In this document: positions 16,869 to 26,406 of the stretch, in pieces
Layout of the letters: each line of letters begins with the position of its first letter
Numbering within the stretch: position 1 is the stretch's first letter
Origin: Deltaproteobacteria bacterium
GTDB lineage: Bacteria > Myxococcota_A > UBA796 > UBA2385
Direction of reading: 5' to 3'
DNA length: 64,000 bases
Assembly (NCBI GenBank): GCA_018401435.1
Contig: JAGYJW010000020.1
Location: 1 to 64,000, forward strand
Made by a program: the position numbers and the translations under genes
Notes under the pieces: generated by a model
Told to the model about the DNA's origin: nothing
Seen by the model: the letters and a program-made list of their open reading frames with translations, nothing else
The model's database searches: none

Positions 16869-18194
16869 ATGCGGTCCATCCCCCTCCTCTCTTTCCTGCT
16901 CACCCTTGCCCCACTCTCCCTGGCCTGCACCGACAAGGACGGCGACACCGCCGCCACCGACGGCGGTGACGGCGGTGACGGCAGCACCGGCGAGGCGCCC
17001 TTCCCCGACTGCGACGCCGGCAGCCGCCTGTGCATCCTGGTCGGCGACTACACCGACTCCGAATACCAGATGACCGCCGACTGGGACTACCTGCTCGACG
17101 GCGGCGTCTTCTTTGGCGACGACAGCGCCCAGACCGTGCTGACCATCGACCCGGGCGTCACGGTCTATGGCTCGGGCGCCAACGAGGGCCTGCTGGTCAT
17201 CCGCCGCGGCAGCCGCATCGAGGGTGCCGCCGGCAGCGCCGACGCGCCCATCGTCTTCACCACCGACCAGCTCGAAGGCGCCCGCACCCGGGGCGGCTGG
17301 GGCGGGCTCATCCTCAACGGCCGCGCCCCCATCAACAACTGCTCGGACGGCGTGGCCGAGAACCTGCCCTGCGAGGCCGAAGGCGAAGGCGGCTCGGGCC
17401 TCTATGGCGGCGACGACCCCACCGATGGCAGCGGCACCCTGCGCTATGTCCGGGTGGAGTTCGGGGGCACCGAGATCAACTCCGAAGACGAGGTCAACGG
17501 CATCGCCTTCCAGGGCGTGGGCAGCGGCACCACGGTCGAGAACATCCAGGTGCACATGAACCTCGACGATGGCATCGAGTTCTTTGGCGGCACCGTCAAC
17601 GTGTCCAACCTGCTGATCACCGGCGCTGGCGACGACAGCCTGGATTGGGTCAACGGTTGGACCGGCACCGCCGAAAACGTGGTGCTGCAGCTCTACTCCG
17701 ATGACGGTGATCACGGGATCGAGGCCGACAACTACGAGGACCAGATGGCGGCCCTGCCCCGGTCTGGCCCCACCCTGCGGCAGGTCACGATGATCGGTCG
17801 GGGCGACTCCGATGGCGTGGGCGCCCTCTTCCGGCGCGGCACCGCCCTGGACGCCGCCAACATCCTGATCACCGGCTTTGGCGGTGGTTGCCTGGACATC
17901 GACGACGCCGCCACCTGGGCCCTGGCCAACAGCAGCCTGCGCATGGTGGATTCGGTGGTGGCTTGCGACAACAACTTCGTCGAGGACAGCGAAGACTCGC
18001 CCTCTTCAGTGGGTCTCTGGTTTGGCAACGGCAGCGGCAATATCAGCAGCTCGCCTGCGGCCCAACCCATGACCGGCTGGGTTCCCGACGCCGGCAGCGA
18101 CGCCGACTTCGGGGCGGGCGCCTATGCCGGGGCCTTCCCGCCCGGCGGCACCGCGCTGTGGACGGATGGCTGGACCACCGACGCCGTCAACTGA
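16869..18194 (+). CDS. Beta-helix surface/periplasmic lipoprotein of the TonB operon
   Basis: A 441-residue lipoprotein: signal peptide with lipobox LSLAC, then an Asp/Gly-rich tether. The body is a right-handed beta-helix of short repeats containing the family hallmark GGWGGLILNGRAPIN and DDGIEFFGGTVNVSN. ATG at 16869 has GGAG 7 bases upstream; longer starts lack support. Relatives are commonly encoded beside TonB-dependent receptors in Proteobacteria and Bacteroidetes, often under generic names, and no biochemical role is established for them. As first gene of this operon it probably captures or presents the substrate taken up by the receptor at 23216-26374. Confidence 0.8.
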   Translation: MRSIPLLSFLLTLAPLSLACTDKDGDTAATDGGDGGDGSTGEAPFPDCDAGSRLCILVGDYTDSEYQMTADWDYLLDGGVFFGDDSAQTVLTIDPGVTVYGSGANEGLLVIRRGSRIEGAAGSADAPIVFTTDQLEGARTRGGWGGLILNGRAPINNCSDGVAENLPCEAEGEGGSGLYGGDDPTDGSGTLRYVRVEFGGTEINSEDEVNGIAFQGVGSGTTVENIQVHMNLDDGIEFFGGTVNVSNLLITGAGDDSLDWVNGWTGTAENVVLQLYSDDGDHGIEADNYEDQMAALPRSGPTLRQVTMIGRGDSDGVGALFRRGTALDAANILITGFGGGCLDIDDAATWALANSSLRMVDSVVACDNNFVEDSEDSPSSVGLWFGNGSGNISSSPAAQPMTGWVPDAGSDADFGAGAYAGAFPPGGTALWTDGWTTDAVN

Positions 18195-18228
18195 AGAGCC
18201 AGCCCTCCCCGCGAACCGCGGAGCTTCG

Positions 18229-18999
18229 ATGCGCCCATCCTCTCTTGCTCCCCTGGCCCTCAGCCTCGCTGTCACCGCCCTGGCCCCGGCCTCGGCCTGG
18301 GCCGACGAGGTGGCCGACCAGGCCAACCGCCTCGCCGCCTTGCGCGCCGAGGTCGAGGCCCTGGCCGACCAGCTCGACGAGCAGAAGGAGGACGCCCGCA
18401 ACCGCCTGAAGTCGGTGGAGGCCCAGCAGGTGGACCTGGAGGTCCAGGTGCGCCGGCAGGAGCTTCGCATCGAGCGGCTGGTGGCCGAGGAGGAGGCCCA
18501 GCGCGCCACCCTCGCTGCGGCGGGTGAGGGCGATGGCGGCCTGCGGCCCGTGGTGGAGGATGGGTTGGGGCAGATGCGCAGCAGCATCCAGGCGGGTCTG
18601 CCCTTCAAGCAAGAAGACCGGTTGAAGGCGGTGGATGACCTGAGCAGCCGCCTGGCCGACGGCAGCCTGACGGTGGAGCAGGTGGCGGCCCGCCTCTGGG
18701 CCCTCGCCGAAGACGAGCGCCGCCTGGGGCGCGAGAACGCGCTCGACCGGCAGGTCATCGCCCTGGATGGCGACGAGGTGCTGGTCGAGGTGGCCCGGGT
18801 GGGTCGCCTGGGCCTCTACTTCCGGGCCCCGGACGGCTCTGTGGGCCAGGCCCGCGCCTCCAGCGCCGGCTGGACCTGGCAGCGGCTGAACGAGCCCGCC
18901 CAGCAAGAGCAGGTCGCCGCCCTCTTCGACGGCCTGACCCGCGGCATCCGGGTCGGCGTCTATGAGCTCCCCGCCCTGGTCTCCGAGGTGCGCCGATGA
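18229..18999 (+). CDS. Periplasmic coiled-coil protein, DUF3450 family
   Basis: A 256-residue exported protein: signal peptide to ASAWA, then a coiled coil over residues ~20-95 (ANRLAALRAEVEALADQL onward) and a globular C-terminal part with the family-typical IQAGLPF and ER-rich helices. DUF3450 proteins are encoded next to TtpC/ExbB/ExbD/TonB clusters in gammaproteobacteria, and the same order is kept here. ATG 18229 has a GGAG site. The stop overlaps the ttpC start (ATGA). Probably a periplasmic partner of the TtpC coiled coil. Confidence 0.85.
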   Translation: MRPSSLAPLALSLAVTALAPASAWADEVADQANRLAALRAEVEALADQLDEQKEDARNRLKSVEAQQVDLEVQVRRQELRIERLVAEEEAQRATLAAAGEGDGGLRPVVEDGLGQMRSSIQAGLPFKQEDRLKAVDDLSSRLADGSLTVEQVAARLWALAEDERRLGRENALDRQVIALDGDEVLVEVARVGRLGLYFRAPDGSVGQARASSAGWTWQRLNEPAQQEQVAALFDGLTRGIRVGVYELPALVSEVRR

Positions 19000-20377
19000 G
19001 CCGCTCCCTGCGCGCCCTCTTCCTGGCCGCGGCCCTGCTCGGCCCCGCGGCCAGCGCCCCCGCCCTGGCTGCCGAAAGCAGCGCCCTGGAGCAGGCCTAC
19101 CAGAAGGAATTCGCCTACCTCGCCGCCGAGAAGCGGGCGCTGCAAGAGCGCCTGGCCGCCCACCAGGCCGAGGCCCGCCAGCGGGCCAGCGCCGCCGAGG
19201 GACGCGTGCAGGGCCTCGAGGTGCGCCTGCTCACCCTGGAGCGCCAGGGGGACGCCCTGGAGAAGCGCCTGGAGGACTATGACGAGGCCGTGACCGCCCT
19301 GGCCGAGGCGCGAGACCTGCTCGACGGCACCGCGTTGCAGGCCAAGGAGAGCCTGGGCCTGGACCTGCCCGACCACCTCAGCGATGCCCAGCGTCTGGAC
19401 AGCATCTTCAAGGCCGCGGTGGGCAACCTCGACAAGGCCAGCCAGGTGCGGGTCGAGCCCGGCGCCTTCTTCTTGCCCGACGGCACCCGCGTCCAGGGCG
19501 AGATCGTGCGCCTGGGCGAGATCGCCGCCTATGGTGTCGCCCCGGGCGGTGTCGGCAGCCTGCTGCCGGTCGGCGAGGGCCGCATGCAGCTTCGCTTGGG
19601 GGTGGCGAAGCCGAAGCCAAGGCCCTGGCCGCGGGCAACCCGCCCGATACCGTCGGCGCCTTCCTCTTCGAGAGCGCCGACAAGCCGGTGACCGAACGCA
19701 CCGAGCAGACATTTGCCGACTATATGCGCGGCGGCGGGATCGTGGGTTGGGTCATCGTCCTTTTGGGCGCGGTGGCCCTGGCCCTGGGCGCGCTGCGCTT
19801 GGGCGCCCTGGCCCTCGCCGGTCGGGGCCAGGCCCTGGCCGACAAGGTCAACGCGAAGGTGGCCGAGGGCGACCTGGCTGGTGCCATCGAAGCCGCCAAG
19901 GGCAAGCTGCCGGTGCTGCGCATCCAGCGGGCGGTCCTGGCCTCGCCCTCTCGCGACCGCGAGGTGCTGCACGACATCGCCGCCGAGGCCCTGCTGCGCG
20001 AGACCCCCGCCATCGAACGCTACAACGCCGTCATCCTGGTGGTGGCCGCGGTGGCCCCGCTCCTGGGCCTGCTGGGCACCGTCACCGGCATGATCTCCAC
20101 CTTCGAGATCATCACCGAGTTCGGCACCGGCGACCCCAAGATGCTGTCCAGCGGCATCTCCGAGGCCCTGATCACCACCCAGCTGGGCCTGGTGGTCGCC
20201 ATCCCCGGCGTGCTCATCGGCAACGCGGTCAAGGGCCGGGCCGATGCCGTGCTCGGCGGCTTCGAACAGGCGGTGCTGCGCCTGGTGAACCTGCTGCAGG
20301 ATGGCCCCGACGGCGAATCCGACGATCGCGAAGACTCCGAGGAGCGGCCCATCGGCCCCCGCGTGGTCAATGGTTGA
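18996..20377 (+). CDS. ttpC: TtpC-like MotA/TolQ/ExbB protein with periplasmic coiled coil (frameshift at 19598-19602)
   Basis: Reads as one ~460-residue protein in two frames. N-terminal half: signal sequence, coiled coil (AEKRALQERLAAHQAEARQR onward), beta-rich domain with GAFFLPDGTRVQGE. Adding one G to the GGGGG at 19598-19602 joins it to the C-terminal half: first membrane helix GGIVGWVIVLLGAVALALGA, then the TolQ/ExbB channel helices with APLLGLLGTVTGMI and TTQLGLVVAIPGVLIGN. In Vibrio TonB2 systems TtpC is the extra component required for energy transfer. Overlaps exbB by 8 bases. A real truncation would disable the whole system, so a miscall is likelier. Confidence 0.85.
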
Positions 20378-20990
20378 GAGCCTGCTGAACCCGGTGTTCG
20401 CGGGGCTCACCCACCTGTGGGTGGCCGGCGGCTTCGTGATGCCCTGGCTGGTGGCTTGTGCCATGGTGCTTTGGTACAACCTGGGCTTGCGTCTGCTCAC
20501 CCTGCGGCGCGGCGACAAGCGTCCGCTGCGCGCCCTGGTCGTCGCCCGTCGCGACGGCGAGAAGCGGCCCATCAAGGGCATCGTGGACGCAGCCGTCGCG
20601 GCGGCCGTGCGCCGGGCCCGCCCCGCCGAGCGCATGCCGGCTACGGTGATGGCCGAGATTCTGCACCCCTTGCGCGCCCAGCTGGATTCCGGCCGGGCCC
20701 TGGTGGCCACCCTGGTCGCCATCGCGCCCCTGGCGGGGCTTCTGGGCACCGTCGGCGGCATGATCGAGACATTCCGGTCGCTGGCCGACATGGCCCTCTT
20801 CACCCAGGGCGGTGGCATCGCCGGCGGCATCGCCGAGGCCCTGCTCACCACCCAGATGGGGCTGGCCGTCGCGGTGCCCGGGATCCTGCTGGGCAAGGCC
20901 CTGGATCGGCGCCAGCAGAGCTTGGACGACGAGCTGCGCCAGCTCGAAGAGCTGCTGGGTGGCACCCCCCTGCTGCAGGTGCAGGCATGA
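20370..20990 (+). CDS. exbB: ExbB-type proton channel subunit
   Basis: A 206-residue inner-membrane protein with three hydrophobic segments: VMPWLVACAMVLWYNLGL, VATLVAIAPLAGLLGTVGGM and the helix after ALLTTQMGLAVAVPGILLG. The APLxGLLGTVxGM and TTxxGLxVAxPG motifs line the proton channel of ExbB/TolQ. Short length and absence of a periplasmic extension distinguish it from the preceding TtpC. ATG 20370 lies within the end of ttpC; the stop overlaps exbD by four bases. Confidence 0.93.
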   Translation: MVESLLNPVFAGLTHLWVAGGFVMPWLVACAMVLWYNLGLRLLTLRRGDKRPLRALVVARRDGEKRPIKGIVDAAVAAAVRRARPAERMPATVMAEILHPLRAQLDSGRALVATLVAIAPLAGLLGTVGGMIETFRSLADMALFTQGGGIAGGIAEALLTTQMGLAVAVPGILLGKALDRRQQSLDDELRQLEELLGGTPLLQVQA

Positions 20991-21412
20991 GCCGCCTGCG
21001 CCCCAACCGAAGGGCGGGCGGCCCCGATGTGGACATGTCGCCGCTGATCGATGTGGTCTTCATCCTGCTGATCTTCTTCATGGTGTCGACCACCTTCGTG
21101 AAGGACAGCAAGCTGGACCTGGAGCGGCCCGGCGCCCAGTCGGCCTCGCGGGCGCCCAGCAAGGCCGTGCGCATCTCCATCGACCGCACGGGCGCCATCT
21201 TCATGGACAACGCGCCGGTGCGCCCCTGGATGGTGCAGAGTCGGGTGCGCGAGGGCCTGGCTTCGGGTGCTGCAGACACGGTGCTGGTGATCACGGACCG
21301 ACGCGTCTCTGCAGAGCGGCTGATCGAGGTCGTGGACCAGGCCCGGCTGGCCGGGGCCACCGATGTGGGCGTCATCACCGATCTCGAGTCCGGCTCGTCG
21401 GCGGGGGGCTGA
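20987..21412 (+). CDS. exbD: ExbD-type proton channel subunit
   Basis: A 141-residue protein with one N-terminal transmembrane helix carrying the proton-relaying Asp: VDMSPLIDVVFILLIFFMV, and a periplasmic domain ending in the swapped-strand fold (TVLVITDRRVSAERL, VVDQARLAGATDVGVIT). ATGA overlap with exbB. Pairs with ExbB and TtpC to drive TonB with the proton gradient. Confidence 0.94.
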   Translation: MSRLRPNRRAGGPDVDMSPLIDVVFILLIFFMVSTTFVKDSKLDLERPGAQSASRAPSKAVRISIDRTGAIFMDNAPVRPWMVQSRVREGLASGAADTVLVITDRRVSAERLIEVVDQARLAGATDVGVITDLESGSSAGG

Positions 21413-21415
21413 GCC

Positions 21416-22054
21416 ATGATGGCCGCCTGGCGCAAGCACCTCATCGCTTCGGCCTTCTGCTTCAGTGGCACGGCGGCGGTCATCGCCCTCGTGCTCACCA
21501 TGAATGGGGCCGCCTTGGAGCGCGAGGACGCAGCCGACGCCGGGGTGGTCAAGTTCAGCGTCGCACCCCCCCCAAAGAAGCCGCCGGCCCGAAAGGCAGA
21601 GCCCAAGTCCAAGCCCAAGAAGACCAACCGCAACCCGCCGCCGCCGGCCCCCATGGTGGGCGCGGGCCTCTCGGGCCTGGCCTTTGGCCTGGACGCCTTG
21701 CAGGGTGGCGGCATGGGCAACGACGTGAGCGCGCTGCTGGGCGATGTTCACGACGTGGTGATGACCGAAGATGCCGTGGATGGTGCGCCCCGTCCGCTGC
21801 CGCCCCTGGCCCAGCCCGAATATCCCGAGCGGGCCCGCAAGAAGGGCGTGACCGGGGTGGTCAAGCTCAGCCTGCTGGTGGGCCTCGACGGCCGGGTGCA
21901 GGACGCGCGGGTGCTGGAGAGCGAGCCGGCGGGTGTCTTCGACGCACCGGCCCTGGCGGCAGTGCGCCAGTGGCGCTTCGAGCCCGCCACCTATGAGGGC
22001 CGCGCCGTGGCCGTGCGGGTCACCCAGGCCCTGCGCTTCGGCTTCCGGGATTGA
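21416..22054 (+). CDS. tonB: TonB energy transducer
   Basis: A 212-residue protein with one N-terminal membrane helix (HLIASAFCFSGTAAVIALVL), a Pro/Lys-rich periplasmic linker (residues ~48-80) and a TonB C-terminal domain: PEYPERARKKGVTGVV, then WRFEPATYEGRAVAVRV. ATG at 21416, 3 bases after the exbD stop; a second ATG follows directly. Its C-terminal domain should contact the TonB box of the receptor three genes on. Confidence 0.92.
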   Translation: MMAAWRKHLIASAFCFSGTAAVIALVLTMNGAALEREDAADAGVVKFSVAPPPKKPPARKAEPKSKPKKTNRNPPPPAPMVGAGLSGLAFGLDALQGGGMGNDVSALLGDVHDVVMTEDAVDGAPRPLPPLAQPEYPERARKKGVTGVVKLSLLVGLDGRVQDARVLESEPAGVFDAPALAAVRQWRFEPATYEGRAVAVRVTQALRFGFRD

Positions 22055-22058
22055 TGCC

Positions 22059-23219
22059 GTGACCCGATTCTTCGCCCCCCTCTTGCTGCTTGTCGCCCTC
22101 TCTGCAGGGGCTGCGCCTGCGCCGGCTCCCCCCCAAGAGGATCCCGTCGCCCTGGCCGCCTTGCTGCTGCAGGATGGCAACTGGAGCCGGGCGGCCACGG
22201 TGCTCGCCGGGGTCGATCCCGCCGCCCCCGATGTGGACCGCATCCGCTACCACACGCTGCTGGGACTGGTTCAGCTGGAGGAGGGAGCCCCGGGCAAGGC
22301 CGCTGCCTCCTTTGAGGCCGCCCTGGCCGAAGCCGGCACGGCAGGCGCCCCCATCGACCCCCAGCTGGTGCTGCAAGCCGCCCGCGCCTGGGTGCTGGCC
22401 GAGCAGCCCGCGCGCGCCCTGAAGGCGCTGGAGGCCGCGCAGGGGGCGGCCGACGGCCTGGCCTCCACCTGGCTGGTGCGGGCGCGGGCCCACTGGCAGT
22501 TGGACCAGCGCGACCCGGCCTGGGCCGCCCTGGAGGCCGGGGGGCGACGCTTCCCCGACCAGGCCGACTTCCCCCGCCAGCAGGTGCTCTTGCTGGTGGA
22601 GATAGGGCTGAACCAGGAGGCCGCCGAACGCGCCGCCCTGCTGCTGGCCCGTCCCGACGCCTCTGCCGAAGACGCGCTCACGGTGGCCGAGGCCATGCGC
22701 CGCAGCGGCGCCACGGAGCCCGCCGCCCGGGTGCTGGAGGCCGCCTTGCTGCGCCAGCCCGGCGACCGCGAGCTGTCCGTGCGCGCCGCCGCCGTATCGA
22801 TGGACCTGGGGCGCCCCCGGACCGCCGCCCGCTTCTTGCAGGTGGCTGCAGAGACGGATCCCACCCTCTGCCTGGAGGCCGCCGAGCTCTTCCGCCGCGC
22901 CGGCGACCTGCAGTCGGCCCTCTATCTGAACAGCCGGGTGCTCGATCCGGTCGAGAAGGTGCGCCAGCGCTTCGGTCTGCTCCTGGACGGCCAGGACTTC
23001 GAGCGGGCGGTCGCCCTGGAAGAGCGCCTGTCTCGGTTGGGCCTGCTGCAAGACGACAATGTGCGCTACGGCCTGGCCTATGCCTGGTTCCGGGTGGGGG
23101 ACCTGGACGCCTCGGAGCGCCTGCTGGGCGGCGTGCAAGACGCCCAGGTCTTCACCGTCGCCACCGCCCTGCGCGAGGCCATCGGCCGCTGCCGCGAGAG
23201 CGCCGGGGGCTGCTTGTGA
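22059..23219 (+). CDS. Exported TPR-repeat protein of the TonB operon
   Basis: About 386 residues from GTG 22059; signal peptide FFAPLLLLVALSAGAAP, then helical repeats with TPR spacing (for example YHTLLGLVQLEEGAPGKAAA and TWLVRARAHWQLDQ). TonB2-type clusters in gammaproteobacteria end with a TPR gene at this place, sometimes called TtpB/TtpD-like; it is thought to assist the TonB complex, without a settled mechanism. Overlaps the receptor gene by four bases (GTGA). Confidence 0.8.
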   Translation: MTRFFAPLLLLVALSAGAAPAPAPPQEDPVALAALLLQDGNWSRAATVLAGVDPAAPDVDRIRYHTLLGLVQLEEGAPGKAAASFEAALAEAGTAGAPIDPQLVLQAARAWVLAEQPARALKALEAAQGAADGLASTWLVRARAHWQLDQRDPAWAALEAGGRRFPDQADFPRQQVLLLVEIGLNQEAAERAALLLARPDASAEDALTVAEAMRRSGATEPAARVLEAALLRQPGDRELSVRAAAVSMDLGRPRTAARFLQVAAETDPTLCLEAAELFRRAGDLQSALYLNSRVLDPVEKVRQRFGLLLDGQDFERAVALEERLSRLGLLQDDNVRYGLAYAWFRVGDLDASERLLGGVQDAQVFTVATALREAIGRCRESAGGCL

Positions 23220-26200
23220 GGCAACACCTGGCGCTCCTTCTCGGCCTCGTCACCCTCGCGTTTCTGCACCTGCCCCGCCCGGCCCAGGCGGCAGAGGGGG
23301 AGCTGGTGGGCCATGTCTTTGGACCCGATGGCGCCCCCGTCGCGGGGGTGCTGGTACAGGCCGCCGGCGCGCAGGTGCGCAGCGACGCCGACGGCGCCTT
23401 TCGTTTGCGGGTGGAGGAGGGGGAGCAGCCCCTGGCGCTGACGGTGGGGGACCGCACCTATCGCCTGCAGGCCCCGGTGCTGGCCGCCCAGAGCACCGAG
23501 CTGCTGCTGACCCTTCCGGCAGGCGAGGGGGAGCTGTCGGTCCTGGTGGAGGCCCCCACCCAGCCCGGCGAGAGCGCAGAGACGCTGGATGTCGGCCCCC
23601 TGGGGTGGCTGGAGGGCACGGTTCGCGACGAGGCGGGCCGCCCCCTTTCCGGCGCCCGGGTCTTTGTCCGGGGCCAGCGGGTGGAGGCCGAGACGGACGC
23701 CCAGGGGCGCTTCCGGGTCGAGCTGCCGGTGGGCACCCACGCGCTGTCGGTGCTGCGCAGCGGCTATGCCAGCCGCAGCCTCAGCGATGTGGTGGTGTCC
23801 GCCGAGGGTCCCGCCCAGGTGGACGTGGAGCTGGTGGAGGCCGGCCTGGCCCTGGCCGACTTCAACGTCATGGTGCCCCGCATCGATGGTGGCACGGCCA
23901 CCCTGCTGGCCGAACGTGCAGACTCGTCCGATGTCTTGGATTCGGTGAGCGCCGAAGAGATGAGCCGCCGGGGCGATGGCAGCGCCGCCAGCGCCTTGAA
24001 GCGGGTGACCGGGCTCACCGTCGTGGGCGGCCGCTATGTCTATGTGCGCGGCCTGGGCGAGCGCTACTCGATGACCACCCTCAATGGCGCCACCCTGCCC
24101 AGCCCCGAGCCCGACAAGCGCGTCGTGCCCCTGGATCTCTTCCCCACCGCGGTGCTGGAGAGCGTGGTCATCCAGAAGACCTTCTCGCCGGCGGTGCAGG
24201 GAGAGTTCGGCGGCGGGCTGGTGCAGCTGCGCACCCGTGGCATCCCCGATGAGCCCCTCTTCTCCATCTCCCTGTCCGGCAGCTACAACAGCCGCACCAC
24301 CTTGCGCCAGGGCTATGTGGCCGATGGCGGACCGACCGACTGGTTGGGTTGGGACAATGGCTACCGCACCCTGCCTGCCCAACTCACCGACCAGCCCATC
24401 CAGCTGGCCAGCCGCTTTGAAGAGGGCTTGACGGCCGAAGAGCTGGAGAAGATTGGCGAGCTGGTGCCCAACCGCTGGGGCCTGGATCGGGCGACGGCGC
24501 CCGCCGACTGGGGTCTGACGGCGGTGGCCGGCCGCGGCTGGGACCTGTGGGGAGACGCCCGGTTGGGCGTGATGGTGGGGCTCACCTATGCCAACACCTG
24601 GCAGAAGCAGCGCTACCGCTCCGAGCAATACACGCTGTCCGGCGACGAGCTGCTGCGGGACAGCTACTTCGACTTCGACGAGATGACCAACCAGGTGCGC
24701 ACGGGCGGAATCGGCGAGGTGGCCTTCCGATTCAACGCCAACCACGAGCTGCGCAGCACCACCCTGCTCACAAGGGACAGCGAGGATCTCGCCCGAGAGT
24801 ATATCGGCTTCAAGCGGGACTTCGACCTGGCGGCTCGCGCCCAGACCATCCGTTGGATCGAGCGCCAGCTGCTCAACCAGCAGCTGAGCGGCCACCATCA
24901 ATTCCCCAAGCTGTCGGATGCATCATTGGATTGGCGGGCCGCCTTTGCCGCGGCCAGCCGCATCGAGCCCGACCGCCGCGACCTGGTGATGCACCCGCGC
25001 AACCCGGTGGATTACCGCGATGGCTGGTCCCTGCGGGATGGCGGCGGCAACAACCAGATCCTCGACCGGGGCATGGACGACAAGAACCGCGACCAGGCCA
25101 TCGACCTCACCCTGCCGCTGCTGGGCGCCCGAAAAGATGCACAGACGGGGCGCCTGGGCATCCAGTTGCAGGGTGGCGTCAACCGCATTCGCCGCGAGCG
25201 GGACACCGTGGGCCGTCGCTTCAAATACCTGGTCAACAGCACGCCCGGCGTGCCCTCCAACTGGATCTACGAGGCCGAGCCCGACCAGATCTTCGTACCC
25301 GAGCGCATCCGGACCGATGGCCTGGTCATCGACGACGCCACCGACAGCTACGACAGCTACGACGCCTTCCAGAACCTGGACGCCTGGTATGGCATGGCCG
25401 AGGTGGCGGCACCCTGGGGCACCCGGGTGATGGCGGGCCTGCGCAATGAACACTCGGTGCAACGCATCGAGACCTTCAAGCCCTTCACTCCCGACGCCGT
25501 CACCGAAAAGACGATTCTGCAGACCACCGACCGCCTGCCGGCGTTCACCCTCACCCAGCCCCTGCTGCCCCGGGACGCCGCGCTGACCATGCAGCTTCGG
25601 TTGGGCTATGGCCGCACGGTGAACCGCCCGGACCTGCGGGAGCTGTCGCCCACCCTCTACAAGGAGAGCGAGGGCGGGCCCGAAATTGCTGGGAACCCCG
25701 CGTTGCAACGGGCCCTCATCGACAACTTCGACCTGCGTTGGGAGCTATATCCCAGCCCCGACGAGACGGTGTCGGTGGCCTGGTTCCGCAAGGACTTCCA
25801 GGACCCCATCGAGCTGGTGCAGGTGGTCTCGGCCACCACCCGGGTCACCTTCGACAATGTCGCATCGGCGGTGAACCAGGGCCTGGAGCTGGAGGCCCGC
25901 AAGTCGCTGGGCCTCTTTGGCGGCCCGGGCTGGCTGTCGTCCATCTACCTGTCCAGCAACCTCGCGGTGATTCGATCCGAGGTGGATGTGGGGGATGCGG
26001 TGGGCAATGCCACCTTCCAGCGGCGTCCCTTGCAGGGCCAGTCCCCCTGGATCCTCAACCTGGGCCTGTCCTTTGAGAGCCCCGACCTGCCCGTCGATGC
26101 GGCGCTGCTCTACAATGTGGCCGGGGCCCGCATCACCCAGGTGGGGGAGAACGGGCTGCCCAACCTCTACGAGCTGCCGGTGCACCGCCTGGATGCGGTG

Positions 26201-26374
26201 CTGAGCGCCGATCTGGGGGAGGGCTGGAAGCTGCGGCTGAGCGGGCGCAACCTGCTGGACAGCCCCAGCCGCGTGCGCTTGGGCGACACCGACCAGATCG
26301 TGCAGTCGGTGCGCAGCGGCTGGGCGGTGGGCCTGGGTGTGGGTTGGCAGCTGGCTGATATGAACGGGCGATAG
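23216..26374 (+). CDS. TonB-dependent outer-membrane receptor with two N-terminal carboxypeptidase-regulatory-like domains
   Basis: A 1052-residue receptor. Signal peptide (to PAQA), two beta-sandwich CarboxypepD_reg-like domains in tandem (~30-105 with GPDGAPVAGVLVQ; ~135-215 with DEAGRPLSGARVFV), plug domain (ADSSDVLDSVSAEEMSRRGD, VTGLTVVGGRYVYVRGLG, NGATLPSPEPD), then a 22-strand-type barrel to the C-terminus. The plug matches the group that accompanies beta-helix lipoproteins. The last residues (WQLADMNGR) lack the usual terminal Phe. GTG start overlaps the TPR gene. Substrate is not predictable. Confidence 0.92.
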   Translation: MRQHLALLLGLVTLAFLHLPRPAQAAEGELVGHVFGPDGAPVAGVLVQAAGAQVRSDADGAFRLRVEEGEQPLALTVGDRTYRLQAPVLAAQSTELLLTLPAGEGELSVLVEAPTQPGESAETLDVGPLGWLEGTVRDEAGRPLSGARVFVRGQRVEAETDAQGRFRVELPVGTHALSVLRSGYASRSLSDVVVSAEGPAQVDVELVEAGLALADFNVMVPRIDGGTATLLAERADSSDVLDSVSAEEMSRRGDGSAASALKRVTGLTVVGGRYVYVRGLGERYSMTTLNGATLPSPEPDKRVVPLDLFPTAVLESVVIQKTFSPAVQGEFGGGLVQLRTRGIPDEPLFSISLSGSYNSRTTLRQGYVADGGPTDWLGWDNGYRTLPAQLTDQPIQLASRFEEGLTAEELEKIGELVPNRWGLDRATAPADWGLTAVAGRGWDLWGDARLGVMVGLTYANTWQKQRYRSEQYTLSGDELLRDSYFDFDEMTNQVRTGGIGEVAFRFNANHELRSTTLLTRDSEDLAREYIGFKRDFDLAARAQTIRWIERQLLNQQLSGHHQFPKLSDASLDWRAAFAAASRIEPDRRDLVMHPRNPVDYRDGWSLRDGGGNNQILDRGMDDKNRDQAIDLTLPLLGARKDAQTGRLGIQLQGGVNRIRRERDTVGRRFKYLVNSTPGVPSNWIYEAEPDQIFVPERIRTDGLVIDDATDSYDSYDAFQNLDAWYGMAEVAAPWGTRVMAGLRNEHSVQRIETFKPFTPDAVTEKTILQTTDRLPAFTLTQPLLPRDAALTMQLRLGYGRTVNRPDLRELSPTLYKESEGGPEIAGNPALQRALIDNFDLRWELYPSPDETVSVAWFRKDFQDPIELVQVVSATTRVTFDNVASAVNQGLELEARKSLGLFGGPGWLSSIYLSSNLAVIRSEVDVGDAVGNATFQRRPLQGQSPWILNLGLSFESPDLPVDAALLYNVAGARITQVGENGLPNLYELPVHRLDAVLSADLGEGWKLRLSGRNLLDSPSRVRLGDTDQIVQSVRSGWAVGLGVGWQLADMNGR

Positions 26375-26406
26375 GGCGAGGGTCGCCGCGGGGTTATGCG
26401 CTCCCC

